Shown piece by piece: positions 51,046-61,532 of a stretch of 64,000 nt of DNA. The position numbers and the translations under genes are program-made. Origin of the DNA: Acidobacteriota bacterium (GTDB lineage Bacteria > Acidobacteriota > Blastocatellia > Pyrinomonadales > Pyrinomonadaceae); NCBI GenBank assembly GCA_003222975.1, contig QHXN01000012.1:1-64000 (forward strand). The letters run 5' to 3'. The notes beneath the pieces were generated by a model. It was not told where the DNA came from and did no database searches. It saw nothing but the letters and a program-made list of their open reading frames with translations. How positions within the stretch are numbered: position 1 is the stretch's first letter; each line of letters starts with the position of its first letter.

Positions 51046-52476
51046 TCAGGCCGGCTCACCGGACTCCTCCCGCCCGCGTGCGGGGATGAGCTTCGCCCCG
51101 ACTCGATTGACGTAAGACCAGACGGCGGCGGCTGTCACGCCGCACGCGGCGACCACCGGCGGATAGACTTCGGCCATGTAGCGCGTCTCCGGCGCGTAGT
51201 GGTACGCGAAGAAGAGAGTCCTCACCAGCACGATCAATAACAGCAGCGCGGCCAGCGGCTGGCGGCGACACCAGAGCGCGAGGCCCAGCGCGCCGCCGAG
51301 GTGAATCGGCAACACCGAAAGGACTCTCAGTATCAGCAAGTAAGGCGTCGGGTGGCTCGTGCTGAAGCCGGTGAGCCACAGGCACGCGGCCCGGTAAAGC
51401 GGCAGGAGGAGGAAGAAGCGCAGAGGGGCGCGCCTGATCCGCTCGTTGCCGAGGCTTCGGAATTCCTGGTCCAGTTCGGGCGTGATGAAGCGCTCACGGT
51501 TGTAGCGCGCGAACAGGTCGGCGAGGCGCTGGCGCTCCTCCTCGGAGTCGTAGGCTTCGCGCGGCAGTTGGCCGGGGTCAACGGACGTGGTTTCGGGGAA
51601 CCAGGCCGGGTAGAAGGCGAGGTCGAAGTAGGTCTCGTCCTTCAGCCACGTGCGCACCCACCACAGGTAGCCCGTCGGGAAATACTCGTCCCGCGCGCGC
51701 GCATACTCCGAGGCGAGCGGCTGAAACTTGCCGAGGGAGACGTAATTGCGCACGACCCAGGGCGCGAGCGTGAAGGCGACCGCCAGGCAGAAGCCGAGCA
51801 CGCTCAACGCGCCTGCGCGAGCCGGCCTCCAAGCCCAACGGGCCAACAGGAAGAGCACGAAGGCGCTCGCCAGCAGCACCGAATCCGGCCTCGTCAAAAT
51901 CGCCAGCCCGCACGCCGCGCCCGCCGCGCACCACCACCACGTGCCCTCGCGCAGGGCCACGGCGCAGAGCGCGACCGCCGCCATCATGAAGAACAGCGTC
52001 AGCGGCTCGGAGAGAAGGAACGGCAGCCAGACCATCGTCGGCCAGCAGAAGAGACCGTAGATGACCATCGAGGAGAGGGCGGCCCTCTGCTTGAGGCGGG
52101 CCGGCGCGAGGCTGAAAGAGGCGTAGGCCACGAGCAGACAGGTGAGCAGGTCGAGGAGGGCTTGCGACAGCGCCACGGAGAAGACGCCGCGCCCGAACAG
52201 GGCGTAGGCGCAGGCGACGAACAGCGGGTAGGCGGGCGCGGACGCTTCGCCCGGCCTGTAGGGCGGGAGCGTGTCGGTCGAGAACCCGTGTCCCTCAAGG
52301 ATGTTGATGGCCGTCGGCTCGTACTTCGGGTCGCCGGCGTGGCCGACGCCTGCCGCGATGAAGCCGACGCGCACGGCGAGCGCGAGCAGAAGTATGACGA
52401 GGATTTTGAGCCGGCGGGCGCGCAGAAAGCCGCGAAAGCCGAAGGCCCCCGCGTCGCCTACTTTATCCTCTTGCAT
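51046..52476 (-). CDS. GT39/ArnT-like membrane glycosyltransferase
   Basis: ~11 hydrophobic helices; HAGDPKYEPTAINILEGHGFSTDTLPPYRPGEASAPAYPLFVACAYALFG. Confidence 0.8.
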   Translation of the reverse strand: MQEDKVGDAGAFGFRGFLRARRLKILVILLLALAVRVGFIAAGVGHAGDPKYEPTAINILEGHGFSTDTLPPYRPGEASAPAYPLFVACAYALFGRGVFSVALSQALLDLLTCLLVAYASFSLAPARLKQRAALSSMVIYGLFCWPTMVWLPFLLSEPLTLFFMMAAVALCAVALREGTWWWCAAGAACGLAILTRPDSVLLASAFVLFLLARWAWRPARAGALSVLGFCLAVAFTLAPWVVRNYVSLGKFQPLASEYARARDEYFPTGYLWWVRTWLKDETYFDLAFYPAWFPETTSVDPGQLPREAYDSEEERQRLADLFARYNRERFITPELDQEFRSLGNERIRRAPLRFFLLLPLYRAACLWLTGFSTSHPTPYLLILRVLSVLPIHLGGALGLALWCRRQPLAALLLLIVLVRTLFFAYHYAPETRYMAEVYPPVVAACGVTAAAVWSYVNRVGAKLIPARGREESGEPA

Positions 52477-52533
52477 AAATTGGTTGGAGTAATTAAACTG
52501 CGCGGGTCAACTATCCTGCCGATCCCCGCGGCT

Positions 52534-53322
52534 ATGTCAAGCAACAGAAGTATAACAGTTTTCTTCCCTGCCTTTAATGATGCAGGCAGTATCGCGTCGC
52601 TGGTGACGGACGCGCTGGATGTCCTGCCCGCATTGACCGACGACTTCGAGGTGCTCGTCGTCAACGACGGGAGCACCGACGCGACCAGCGACGTGCTGGA
52701 AGAGTTAGCCCGCGCCTCTCCGCACGTCAGGGTCGTTCACCACGAGCGCAACCGCGGCTACGGCGCGGCGCTCCGCACGGGGTTCGGCCACGCGCGTAAG
52801 GAGTTGGTCTTCTACACGGACGGCGACGGGCAGTACGACGTGCGCGAACTCGTGGCCCTCCACCCGCTGATGACCGGCGCGGTCGGTGTGGTCAACGGGT
52901 ATAAGATAGGTCGCTCGGACGCGCGCGCGCGCAAAGTGATCGGCGGGGTGTACAACCGGCTGGCGCGGGTTCTTTTCAGACTCCCGATTCGCGACGTGGA
53001 TTGCGATTTCCGGCTGATGCGTCGGCGGGTCGTCGAGCGGCTCGACCTCGTTTCGTCGAGCGGCGTCATCTGCGTCGAGCTGGTGCGCAAGCTCCACGCT
53101 TCGGGGTGCGTCTTCGCCGAGACCCCCGTGCGCCACTATCCGCGCCGGCACGGGCGCTCGCAATTCTTTACTTTCGGGCGCGTCGCCCGCACCGCGTTCG
53201 ACTTCTTCGTGCTGTGGTTCAGGCTGGTCGGGCTGCGGCGGTTTGACTCTGGACGGCGAGATCAAAAAAGCGCCGCCGGGGGAAGTCCCGTTGCGAGTGA
53301 CAAGGCTCAAGACCCCTTCTGA
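52534..53322 (+). CDS. Family 2 glycosyltransferase (DPM1-like)
   Basis: ITVFFPAFNDAGSIASLVTDALDVL...VLVVNDGSTDATSDVL...VFYTDGDGQYDVRELVALHP; start trimmed from ORF 51301. Confidence 0.92.
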   Translation: MSSNRSITVFFPAFNDAGSIASLVTDALDVLPALTDDFEVLVVNDGSTDATSDVLEELARASPHVRVVHHERNRGYGAALRTGFGHARKELVFYTDGDGQYDVRELVALHPLMTGAVGVVNGYKIGRSDARARKVIGGVYNRLARVLFRLPIRDVDCDFRLMRRRVVERLDLVSSSGVICVELVRKLHASGCVFAETPVRHYPRRHGRSQFFTFGRVARTAFDFFVLWFRLVGLRRFDSGRRDQKSAAGGSPVASDKAQDPF

Positions 53323-53420
53323 GTTACGTCGAAGGGAACAGAGGGCGTGAGAAGGCCGGGTTTCTAGACACCGCCACCCGGAAACCGAACTTAACGTAAG
53401 TCATTTCGAGGTCTTCAACG

Positions 53421-54470
53421 ATGACCGCACAAGGTCGTTTTGTAGAATACAAAGGCCGCTCCGTGCTGATTACGGGCGGACTCGGATTCATCGGCAGCAA
53501 CCTGGCCCGCGCGCTCGCCGAAATCGGCGGCGTGGAGATTAACATCCTCGACGCGCTGGTGCCGGGACAGGGCGGCAACCCCCACAACATTCATGACATC
53601 CGCGACCGCGTCACCGTGCACAAGGCCGACATGCGCAACGACTGGGTCATCAACCACCTGGTGGGCGGCGTGGACTGCATCTTCAACCTGGCGGGCAACG
53701 TCAGCCACCTCGATTCGATGGAGTACCCGCAGCGCGACCTGGAGCTGAACTGCGCGGCGCAGTTGACGCTCCTCGAGGCCTGCCGCAGCTTCAACCCGCA
53801 CGTCAAGATCGTCTTCACCAGCACGCGCCAGATTTACGGCAGCCCCGTCTATCTGCCCCTGGACGAGCGGCACCGCGTCGAGCCGCCCGACATCAACGGC
53901 ATCAACAAGCTGGCCGCCGAGCAGTACCACCTGCTCTACCGTCGCCTCTACGGCGTGCGGGCCGTGTGCCTGCGCCTGACGAACACCTACGGCCCGCGCC
54001 AACTGCTGACGCACAACCGGCAGAGTTTCATCGCCTCTTTCATACGGCAGGCGATGGACGGCGGGGTCATCGAGTTGTACGGCGAGGGCAAGCAGCGGCG
54101 CGACCTGAACTACGTGGACGATGTCGTCGAGGCGCTGCTGCTCGCGGGCGCGAGCGAGGCCGCCGAAGGCGAGGTCTTCAACCTCGGAGGCGAGGAGCCG
54201 TTCATGCTGTCCGCCCTGGCCGACGAGTTGATAAGTCTCACGGGCCGCGGCACCGTGCGGTGTCTGCCGTTCCCGCCCGAGCGGCAGTTGATAGACATCG
54301 GCAACGCCTACTCCAGCTACGAGAAGATCGAGTCCGCGCTCGGCTGGCGTCCGCGCACGTCTCTGCGCGAGGGTCTGACCCGCACCATCCAGTTCTACGA
54401 GAAGAATCGCGAGCACTACTGGGACGCGGATGCCGGCACGCCTCCTCAATCTCAGGCGGCACACCATTGA
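53421..54470 (+). CDS. NAD-dependent epimerase/dehydratase (extended SDR)
   Basis: VLITGGLGFIGSNLARALAE...; YxxxK-region INGINKLAAEQYHLLYRRLYGVRAVCLRLTNTYGPRQ. Confidence 0.93.
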   Translation: MTAQGRFVEYKGRSVLITGGLGFIGSNLARALAEIGGVEINILDALVPGQGGNPHNIHDIRDRVTVHKADMRNDWVINHLVGGVDCIFNLAGNVSHLDSMEYPQRDLELNCAAQLTLLEACRSFNPHVKIVFTSTRQIYGSPVYLPLDERHRVEPPDINGINKLAAEQYHLLYRRLYGVRAVCLRLTNTYGPRQLLTHNRQSFIASFIRQAMDGGVIELYGEGKQRRDLNYVDDVVEALLLAGASEAAEGEVFNLGGEEPFMLSALADELISLTGRGTVRCLPFPPERQLIDIGNAYSSYEKIESALGWRPRTSLREGLTRTIQFYEKNREHYWDADAGTPPQSQAAHH

Positions 54471-54523
54471 CGTAGAGGCACGAGGGGCGGCGGGCATGAT
54501 CACACGCTTCGGGTGATTAATAC

Positions 54524-55294
54524 TCAGCGGCGCGGCCTCTCCGCCACGCAAATTGCCGAGAGGCCGAAAGGCAGACGCAGCCGAGAGCCTTGCAGAATGC
54601 TCGCCTCCCCGCGTAAGACACCCTCCAGCGCTCGGTTCAGCCAGCGAAGACTCGGCGGGAGTGGTTTGACATCAGAGCCACGGTCGGCAAGCCCCGCGCG
54701 CTTCAGCAGCAGCCGCCTGAACGCCGCGACCGGCAGGAGGAGGCTGTTGGCGTAAGTCGCGCGCAGAGTTTTGAACCCGGCGCGCTCCACTTTCCCGACG
54801 AGTTCGCCGAGGGTGTAGCGCCTCTGCGTGCCAAGCGCCCTGTCGTGGCCGCTCGTCATCCAGCGGTAGGCGGCCACGCGCAGGAAGGCGACGCCGCCCG
54901 GACGCAGCACCCGGTACATCTCGCGCATCGCGCGCTCGTCCGCCGCCTCGCCGGGTAGTTGCACCAGCACGTCGAAGCTCGTGACCAGATCGAACGTGGA
55001 GTCGGCGAACGGCAAGTCCGTGACGGAAGCTTGGGCCAGGCCCCGGTGCTTACGCTCGGCGCAAAACCGGAGCGCGTCCGGAGCCAGGTCAACGCCCATC
55101 ACCCTCCCGCTTCCGGCGTAGCGTGCGAGCCAAGTGAGGTTTCCTCCCGTCCCGCATCCCGCGTCGAGAACGAGCCTGCTCTCTGCGGGCGCGCAGGCCG
55201 CGTCGAGAAGCGCGGCAGTGATCTCACGCATCCCCGCGAACCACCAGAAGTCTTGTTCCAGGGCATACAGGTTAGCGTAATCTTCCGCCTTCAT
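54524..55294 (-). CDS. SAM-dependent methyltransferase
   Basis: RLVLDAGCGTGGNLTWLARYAGSGRVMGVDLAPDALRFCAER. Confidence 0.92.
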   Translation of the reverse strand: MKAEDYANLYALEQDFWWFAGMREITAALLDAACAPAESRLVLDAGCGTGGNLTWLARYAGSGRVMGVDLAPDALRFCAERKHRGLAQASVTDLPFADSTFDLVTSFDVLVQLPGEAADERAMREMYRVLRPGGVAFLRVAAYRWMTSGHDRALGTQRRYTLGELVGKVERAGFKTLRATYANSLLLPVAAFRRLLLKRAGLADRGSDVKPLPPSLRWLNRALEGVLRGEASILQGSRLRLPFGLSAICVAERPRR

Positions 55295-55442
55295 GTGTGT
55301 CTCAACCGCCCGTCGTCATACGCGTCCGCCACGCGAGTAGAGCTAACAATAAGGAGTCCGCCCGCCCGACGACTCTCAACCATAACATAAGTTTTGCGCG
55401 CGCATCCTTTCAGGTTATTTTATTAGCCGGGGGCCGAGTGTC

Positions 55443-55931
55443 ATGCCGGACATGCTGGTCAATCTCTTGCGCCTGCCGCCGCACGACGCGTCGCTGGACG
55501 AGTTGCGTCGCGCCGGCGTGGTGGTGCGGCGGGCGCAGCCGTGGGAGCTGACGCCCGTGCGCGAGTTCGTCGCGTGCCACTTCAACGAGGCGTGGGCGGA
55601 CGAGATTTCGGTCGGCTTCGCGCGCCAGCCCGTCACGGTCTTCGTCGCCCTGCGCGACGGGCGGCTCGTAGGGTTCGCGGCCTACGAGTGCACGCGCAAA
55701 AACTTCTTCGGCCCCACGGGCGTCGTCGAAGAGGAGCGCGGGCTCGGCCTGGGGCGCGCGCTCCTCCTGGCTTCGCTCCGGGGCCTGCGCGAGTCGGGCT
55801 ACGCCTACGCGATCATCGGCGGCGTCGGCCCCGCCGAGTTCTACGCGCGCGCGGTCGGCGCGACGCTCATCCCCGACAGCTCGCCCGGCATCTACGCAGA
55901 CCCTCTGCGCACCGACGCCGACCCGGAGTGA
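55443..55931 (+). CDS. GNAT-family acetyltransferase
   Basis: FVALRDGRLVGFAAYECTRKNFFGPTGVVEEERGLGLGRALLLASLRGLRESGYAYAIIG. Confidence 0.85.
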   Translation: MPDMLVNLLRLPPHDASLDELRRAGVVVRRAQPWELTPVREFVACHFNEAWADEISVGFARQPVTVFVALRDGRLVGFAAYECTRKNFFGPTGVVEEERGLGLGRALLLASLRGLRESGYAYAIIGGVGPAEFYARAVGATLIPDSSPGIYADPLRTDADPE

Positions 55932-55949
55932 TAATTTATCTGACGACCA

Positions 55950-56900
55950 ATGCCGTTACGCCCCGTCCTCATCCTTTTATCCGTAATCTCGCTCGCGCAC
56001 GGGGCGACGCAGGGCCGCGCCGCAAGCGCGGGCGTGAATCATTCTGCATTCCGCATTCCGCATTCCTCAATCGTGCGTGTGGCCGTGCTCGACCTCGGCG
56101 CTGACGGCACAGGCAGACGCGCGACCGAGCGTCTGGCAAGACGGCTCGCCGACGCGGGCACGAACAGTGAAACGAAACTCTCGCTGCTCGACCGCGACCT
56201 GGGCCGCGCGGCATCGCGCGGCGTCGGCTATCAAGGCTCGCTCAACATGACGCTCTCAGAGGCACGCTCGCTCGGCGCGGCCATCGGCTGCGACTTCTAC
56301 GTCACGGGCGACGCGCAGACCGTCCGCCGCTCCTCCTCCGCGCGCCCCGTCTATTTCGAGGCTTACGCGTCCGTCTTCGTCGTCAGCGCGCGCACGGGCC
56401 GTCTCGTCCTCTGGGACCGCGCCGTAGCCGAGGCCGACAAGCCCGAACAGGCGGAAGGCTTTCTGCTCGATGAACTGGACAAGCGCGCCGCACGCTACGC
56501 TGTCGCTATTCAAGAGGCGTTCGCGCGCGAGGAGCGCGAGCGCTTCAACCCGCCCGCGGACGAAGGCGCGGGCCTGATTGACCTCTCCGCGGACGAAGGC
56601 GCGGGCGCGCACACAGACCTGCGCGAGCCTGCGCCGTACAAACGCCTGCGCCCCGCCTACCCCGACTCGGCCAGCCGCGCCGAGGCCGAGGCGACCGTGG
56701 ACGCCGAGGTTGAGGTAGGCGCGGGCGGCGAGGTGGGCCGAGTCGAAATAGTCCGCTGGGCGGGCTTCGGCCTCGACGACTCGGTCGTCTCGACGATCAG
56801 GCAGATGCACTTCCGCCCCGCCACGCGCGACGGCCAGCCCGTAGCCGTGCGCGTCCTTCTGCGCTACAATTTCAGACGCCCGACGCCGACGCCGCAATGA
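55950..56900 (+). CDS. TonB C-terminal-domain-like secreted protein
   Basis: AEATVDAEVEVGAGGEVGRVEIVRWAGFGLDDSVVSTIRQMHFRPATRDGQPVAVRVLLRYNF. Confidence 0.8.
   Translation: MPLRPVLILLSVISLAHGATQGRAASAGVNHSAFRIPHSSIVRVAVLDLGADGTGRRATERLARRLADAGTNSETKLSLLDRDLGRAASRGVGYQGSLNMTLSEARSLGAAIGCDFYVTGDAQTVRRSSSARPVYFEAYASVFVVSARTGRLVLWDRAVAEADKPEQAEGFLLDELDKRAARYAVAIQEAFAREERERFNPPADEGAGLIDLSADEGAGAHTDLREPAPYKRLRPAYPDSASRAEAEATVDAEVEVGAGGEVGRVEIVRWAGFGLDDSVVSTIRQMHFRPATRDGQPVAVRVLLRYNFRRPTPTPQ
56040..56067 (+). repeat. Single-arm heptad array N inside a CDS
   Basis: CATTCTG CATTCCG CATTCCG CATTCCT; encodes HSAFRIPHSS just after the signal peptide. Confidence 0.8.
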
Positions 56901-57136
56901 GAAAGACGTTAAGAAAACTGGCCGTCCTCGTCTCGCCTTCCTTGCGCGAGCCTGACGCGTGCGAGGCGTGCGGCCAGTCGTTCGCGTGCGGCGCGGCAGT
57001 CGCGGGCTGCTGGTGCGGCGAGATAAAGCTGAGCGAGGAGCAGCGCGCCGAACTCCGCGCGCGTTACCAAGGCTGCCTGTGCCGTGCCTGCCTCGAACGC
57101 TTCGCCGCGGGCGAGGAGAAGACAAGGATGAAGTAA
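56897..57136 (+). CDS. Cysteine-rich CWC family protein
   Basis: DACEACGQSFACGAAVAGCWCGEIKLSEEQRAELRARYQGCLCRACLERFA; 4-bp overlap with previous gene. Confidence 0.85.
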   Translation: MRKTLRKLAVLVSPSLREPDACEACGQSFACGAAVAGCWCGEIKLSEEQRAELRARYQGCLCRACLERFAAGEEKTRMK

Positions 57137-57187
57137 GGGCAGTTCGTCTTCACTTCATCCTTCATCCTTCCGCCTTCATCCTTCGAC
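57119..57187. repeat. Heptad-arm locus O
   Basis: Right arm CTTCATC CTTCATC CTTCCGC CTTCATC CTTCG; left GAAGACAAGGATGAAG overlaps C-terminus/stop of the CWC gene. Confidence 0.75.
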
Positions 57188-57188
57188 C

Positions 57189-58583
57189 TTGATGCCGAAC
57201 CGGACGACGCTAAAATTCCTTCTCCTGGCGCTCGCGCTGTGCGCGCTTGCGCGCGGGGCGGCCTTCGCGCAAGCGCCCGACGACGCACGCGTGCTGCGCG
57301 AAGGCGGCGCGGCGGTCGCACGCAACGACGACGCGCGCACGGAGTCGGCGACGCGCGAGGGGCGTCTGAGAGTCTTCGACGAGGTGTGGGAGCAGGTGCG
57401 CGTGCGCTACTTCGATCCCGCGCTGCGCGGTGTTGACTGGCAGGAGGTGCGGCGCTCCCTGCGCCCGCGCGCGGCGGACGCAGGCACGGAGGACGAGCTG
57501 TACGCGGTGCTGCGGCTCATGCTCGGCACTCTGCGCGACCCGCACACGCGCGTCTTCGAGCCGGGCGAGAGCGACGACTGGCGCGTGCAGCACTACGTCT
57601 CGGTCGGCGTCTCCGTGCGCGAGATCGAAGGCGAGGTGGTCGTCGCGGATGTCGAGCGCAAGTCGGAGGCGGCGCGGGCGGGCTTTCACGCGGGAGACAT
57701 AATCGTCAGCGTTGACGGCGAGCCTGCGATGTCGCTCGTCGCGCGCCGACTCGCCGAGCAGAACGCGGGCGACTCTCGACCGGCGCGGCTCGCCGCCGTG
57801 ACGCGCCTCTTCGACGGCCCGCTCGACTCGACGGTCTCAATCGTCTTCCGCCGCGCGGGCGAGACGAAGGAGAGGAGCGCGCGGCTGCGGCGCGAGACGC
57901 GCACGCGCGTGCCCACGTTCGAGGTACGGCGCGAGGGCGGCGGCGTCCACGTCGTGCGCTTCAACATCTTCACGCCTGCGGTGGCCGAAGCGTTCGTGCG
58001 CGCGCTCGGCGGCGAGCTGAAGGGCGCGCGTGCGCTCGTCATAGACCTGCGCGACAACGGCGGCGGCGAGGCCGAGGCGATGGCCGACCTCGCCTCGACT
58101 CTGGTCGAGCCGGGCGCGAGCCTCGGTCGCTTCACAGACCGGGAGGGCCGCGTCCAGCTCGAACCCTTCACGCGCGCGTCGCTCGTCTCGTCCGCCGACA
58201 CGTTCACGCGCTTCCGCGGCGCGGTCGTCCTCCTGACGAACGCGCGGACGGCGAGCGCGGCGGAGGTCTTCGCCGCCTCCTTACGCGAGGAGGGCCGAGC
58301 GAGCGTCGTCGGCGAGCCGACGTGCGGCTGCGTGCTCGGCATACGCGAGCGCCACACGCTCCCGGACGGCGGCGTCCTCGACATCAGCGAGATGGACTAC
58401 CACACCGCGGGCGGCGCAAGGCTGGAAGGCCGAGGGCTTAGCCCCGACGTGGAGGTCGCGCCCGCGCGCGAAGACCTCAGCCGCGGGCGCGACCGCGCGC
58501 TCGAAAGAGCAGTCGAGATGTTGAAGATGAAAGAAAGAAGGGCGTCGAAGCCCGCCGCTGTGAGCGCCGTCGCGGGCGGGTAG
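57189..58583 (+). CDS. S41 family peptidase (C-terminal processing protease-like)
   Basis: PDZ-like DVERKSEAARAGFHAGDIIVSVDGEPA; ALVIDLRDNGGGEAEAMADLAS; VVLLTNARTASAAEVFAASLREEGRASVVGEPTCG. Confidence 0.92.
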   Translation: MMPNRTTLKFLLLALALCALARGAAFAQAPDDARVLREGGAAVARNDDARTESATREGRLRVFDEVWEQVRVRYFDPALRGVDWQEVRRSLRPRAADAGTEDELYAVLRLMLGTLRDPHTRVFEPGESDDWRVQHYVSVGVSVREIEGEVVVADVERKSEAARAGFHAGDIIVSVDGEPAMSLVARRLAEQNAGDSRPARLAAVTRLFDGPLDSTVSIVFRRAGETKERSARLRRETRTRVPTFEVRREGGGVHVVRFNIFTPAVAEAFVRALGGELKGARALVIDLRDNGGGEAEAMADLASTLVEPGASLGRFTDREGRVQLEPFTRASLVSSADTFTRFRGAVVLLTNARTASAAEVFAASLREEGRASVVGEPTCGCVLGIRERHTLPDGGVLDISEMDYHTAGGARLEGRGLSPDVEVAPAREDLSRGRDRALERAVEMLKMKERRASKPAAVSAVAGG

Positions 58584-58631
58584 TCCAAAAGCAGTTCGCG
58601 CCGTTAAGTCCGGCCTTAACAATTCACGCCA

Positions 58632-58970
58632 TCAAGACCGGCCTTTCAAATCCAGCAGCGATCTCAGCGCGCGGCGCATCGCGTCGTCGCTTTCTTTCTC
58701 CAACTCTTTGATCTCCTCGTCGCTGGCGTGGCCGGCGCTTACCTCATTGACGCGCTGCAACGTCGCCTCATGCGCCTTCACGAAATCATCGGGGAGCGCC
58801 CGCCCGCAGTAGTTGCACGCGGGGCTGCCGAGCGCCAGCAGACGCCGCTTGCAGAACGGGCAGAAACGGAAGTCCGTCGCCTCCCTCTCGCCGAGCGACG
58901 CCCCGCAGTTCGCGCACTTCGTCGCGCCCTCTTCGAGAACGCCGTGGCAGTAGTCACAAGTCAACGCCAT
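58632..58970 (-). CDS. Double zinc-ribbon protein
   Basis: MALTCDYCHGVLEEGATKCANCGASLGEREATDFRFCPFCKRRLLALGSPACNYCGRAL. Confidence 0.8.
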   Translation of the reverse strand: MALTCDYCHGVLEEGATKCANCGASLGEREATDFRFCPFCKRRLLALGSPACNYCGRALPDDFVKAHEATLQRVNEVSAGHASDEEIKELEKESDDAMRRALRSLLDLKGRS

Positions 58971-58976
58971 TCCTCA

Positions 58977-60116
58977 TCAGGCAGCCGTGCCGCAGTTGCC
59001 GCAGAACTTCGCGCCCGCCGGGATAGGCGTGTTGCAGTTCTTGCAGGCTTTGGGTTCGAGCGACTGGCCGCAGTTGTTGCAGAACTTCACCCCGGCCTGC
59101 ACCTGCGCCTGACAGTTCGGGCAGGTGACGGTCGCCGCCTGCTGCTGCGGCTGCGTGTTCGCGCCGCAGTTCTGGCAGAACTTCGCGCCCGCGGCGTTGG
59201 GCGTGCCGCATTTCGGGCACGGCGTCGTCTGCGCCGCCGCGCCGCCCTGTTGACCTCCTTGCTGACCGCCCTGCTGCTGCCCTCGACCGCCGATGCCCTC
59301 GGCCATAATCTGCCCGAAGCCGAAGCCCATGCCGAGGCCCATGCCTGTGCCGGCGGCCCCGCCCGGCTGCTTCGCCGCGTCGGGCATTGACTCGGCGGCT
59401 TTGAAGCGCATGTACTTGTCCATGTCGCCCAGAGCCGACATCGAGGCGCGCTCGTCAATCTTCTTCTGCACCTCTTCGGGCGGCGTGATGGCCGAGATGA
59501 GCATGTCAACCAGCTCAAGCCCCTGCTTGCTGAAGTCCTCGGCCACGCGCGCCTTCACGCCCGCCGCCAGCTCGTCGTAGTAGGCCGGGAGGTCGAAGAC
59601 CGTCTTCAGGTTCTCGCCCAAGAGGTCGTTCAAGCGCGAGACGATGATGTCGCGCAGGTAGTCGCCTAACGATTGCGTCGTCACGAGTCCGCGCGTGCCG
59701 ACGACCGAGCCGACGAAGAGCTGCGGGTCGGCGACGCGGAACGCGTACTTGCCGAAGGCGCGCAGGCGCACCATGTAAAGCTCGGAGTCGCGGAAAGGGA
59801 TCGGCTCCTTCGTGCCCCACTTCATGTCCTGGAAGGTGTGGCGCGCGACGAAGACAACGCCCGCCTGGAAGGGCGACGTGCCGCCGAACGGGATGGAGAG
59901 CAGCCGCGACAAGAGCGGCACGTTCATGGTGGTGAGCGTGTGGCGGCCTGGGCCGAAGGTGTCGAGCGCCTTGCCGTCGCGGTAGAAGACCGCCGACTGG
60001 TTCTCCTGCACGATCAACTGCGCGCCCATCTTGATGTCCGCAGACCCCTGCGCGGGGACACGCGCGACGACCTGCTGCCCCGTCTGGTCGAAAAACTGTA
60101 TGACTTCGATTGCCAT
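58977..60116 (-). CDS. SPFH-domain protein with C-terminal zinc ribbons
   Basis: [90 protein letters not shown]; several CxxC zinc ribbons. Confidence 0.9.
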   Translation of the reverse strand: MAIEVIQFFDQTGQQVVARVPAQGSADIKMGAQLIVQENQSAVFYRDGKALDTFGPGRHTLTTMNVPLLSRLLSIPFGGTSPFQAGVVFVARHTFQDMKWGTKEPIPFRDSELYMVRLRAFGKYAFRVADPQLFVGSVVGTRGLVTTQSLGDYLRDIIVSRLNDLLGENLKTVFDLPAYYDELAAGVKARVAEDFSKQGLELVDMLISAITPPEEVQKKIDERASMSALGDMDKYMRFKAAESMPDAAKQPGGAAGTGMGLGMGFGFGQIMAEGIGGRGQQQGGQQGGQQGGAAAQTTPCPKCGTPNAAGAKFCQNCGANTQPQQQAATVTCPNCQAQVQAGVKFCNNCGQSLEPKACKNCNTPIPAGAKFCGNCGTAA

Positions 60117-60181
60117 CTCGCTGCCTCTCCTCCTCGCCGCGCAGTTCACGCCGCGCGGCTCAGTCTGCAAGTTTCGTCCGA

Positions 60182-61432
60182 CTACTTTTTAAGCTTGATG
60201 TCGCCGTTGACGACTTTGAGCTGGAGCGGCTGGCCGCCGTCTCCTAATTGCCCCGCGACCTGGTGGCCCGCGGGTCGCTTCTCGACCTTCAGGCCGTAGC
60301 GTTCGTCAACGCTGATGTCGCCCGCGGTCGTCTCGGCCTTGAGGTCTGCGTCCGTGCCGTCGGCGATTGTGGCCTCGATGCCGCCGTTGACGACTGAGAA
60401 CTCCTGCCCGGCCTCGCGCTCCACCTTGTCGAAGAAGACGCGCGTGTTGCCGTTGACGAGCTTGCTGTGGACGCTCCCCGTCACGTCTCGGAATTCGAGG
60501 TCGCCCTGCCGGACGCTGACGACGACCGAGCCGTCGAAGCCCTCGACCTTCACGTCGCCCCTGTCCGAAGAGATTTCCACCTGGTGGAGGTCGCGCGGCA
60601 ACTTGACCTCGTAGGAGATGTTCACGTCCGGCGGCGGCGCGGAGCCGATGAGCGAGAGTCCCTTGTCCGTCTGCGCGACGAGCACGTGCGCGCCGCTGCG
60701 CTCCTGCGGGCTGCCGCCGTGCTTCGTCACTTTCACCTCGGCCTGGTCGCCGTCTGTGCCGGTGACGGTGACAGTGCCGCTGACGCCGCGCACGGAGAAG
60801 GTCGCGTCGTCGCCGATCTCGAAGCTCTTGGTGAGCACGGTGTCAACGCCCGTGACGGTCGCGCCCGACTCGTCGAGCGGCGAGGCAGCGCCCGCGCCCT
60901 TCATCGCCTCCCTGATCTGCGCGCCGAGCTTCTCGCCGAAGTCCGGCGGCAAAGGCGGCGGGATGTCCGGCCCCTTCACGTCGCTGACGACTACTTTCCT
61001 GGCGATGGCTGCGTGCCTCGCGCGCCACCACGCGTAGCCCACGCCGCCGAGCGCGCAGACTCCGAGCACGAAGACGGCGAGCACCGCGACGAGCCAAGCC
61101 CCGCGGTGGCTCTTGCGCGCGGGCGTCCCGACGGCGAGCGGACGGGAGCCGAACGGCTGCCCGACGAGCGGCGAGGTCGGCTGGAAGCTCGCGGGCTGCG
61201 GCTGGCTCGCGTTTGTCTGCGGGTACGCGGTCGGCTGCCGCGCCCCGACCGCGTCCGTGTTCGCGCCGCCGAAGGGCGACGTGCCGACCTTCGCGCCTCC
61301 GCCGGAAGCGCCCTGCTCGAAAAGCTGTGTCGGCGCTTCCTCACGCGCCACGCCGACAGCCGCCCCGCAGCGGCGGCAGAACTGCTGCCCCGCGAATAAC
61401 TCAGCGCCACAATTTGAACAACGCTCACTCAT
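60182..61432 (-). CDS. Zinc-ribbon, TM and DUF4097-like beta-helix protein
   Basis: [84 protein letters not shown]. Confidence 0.8.
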   Translation of the reverse strand: MSERCSNCGAELFAGQQFCRRCGAAVGVAREEAPTQLFEQGASGGGAKVGTSPFGGANTDAVGARQPTAYPQTNASQPQPASFQPTSPLVGQPFGSRPLAVGTPARKSHRGAWLVAVLAVFVLGVCALGGVGYAWWRARHAAIARKVVVSDVKGPDIPPPLPPDFGEKLGAQIREAMKGAGAASPLDESGATVTGVDTVLTKSFEIGDDATFSVRGVSGTVTVTGTDGDQAEVKVTKHGGSPQERSGAHVLVAQTDKGLSLIGSAPPPDVNISYEVKLPRDLHQVEISSDRGDVKVEGFDGSVVVSVRQGDLEFRDVTGSVHSKLVNGNTRVFFDKVEREAGQEFSVVNGGIEATIADGTDADLKAETTAGDISVDERYGLKVEKRPAGHQVAGQLGDGGQPLQLKVVNGDIKLKK

Positions 61433-61449
61433 CGGTCAATGACCTTGAG

Positions 61450-61526
61450 AGGGGAAATGGTTAAAAGGGGAAGAGGGTAAAGGGGAAGCACACCCTTTCC
61501 CTTTTACCCTTTTAACCATTTCCCCT
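61450..61526. repeat. Heptad-arm hairpin locus P
   Basis: Perfect 20-nt AGGGGAAATGGTTAAAAGGG (61450-61469) / CCCTTTTAACCATTTCCCCT (61507-61526) plus further imperfect pairing. Confidence 0.9.
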
Positions 61527-61532
61527 TCTTCC

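Noticed and set aside
51301-52533. 411-codon N-terminal extension of the GT2 ORF
   Set aside because: Antisense to the GT39-like gene and low-complexity; the GT2 domain begins at the ATG at 52534
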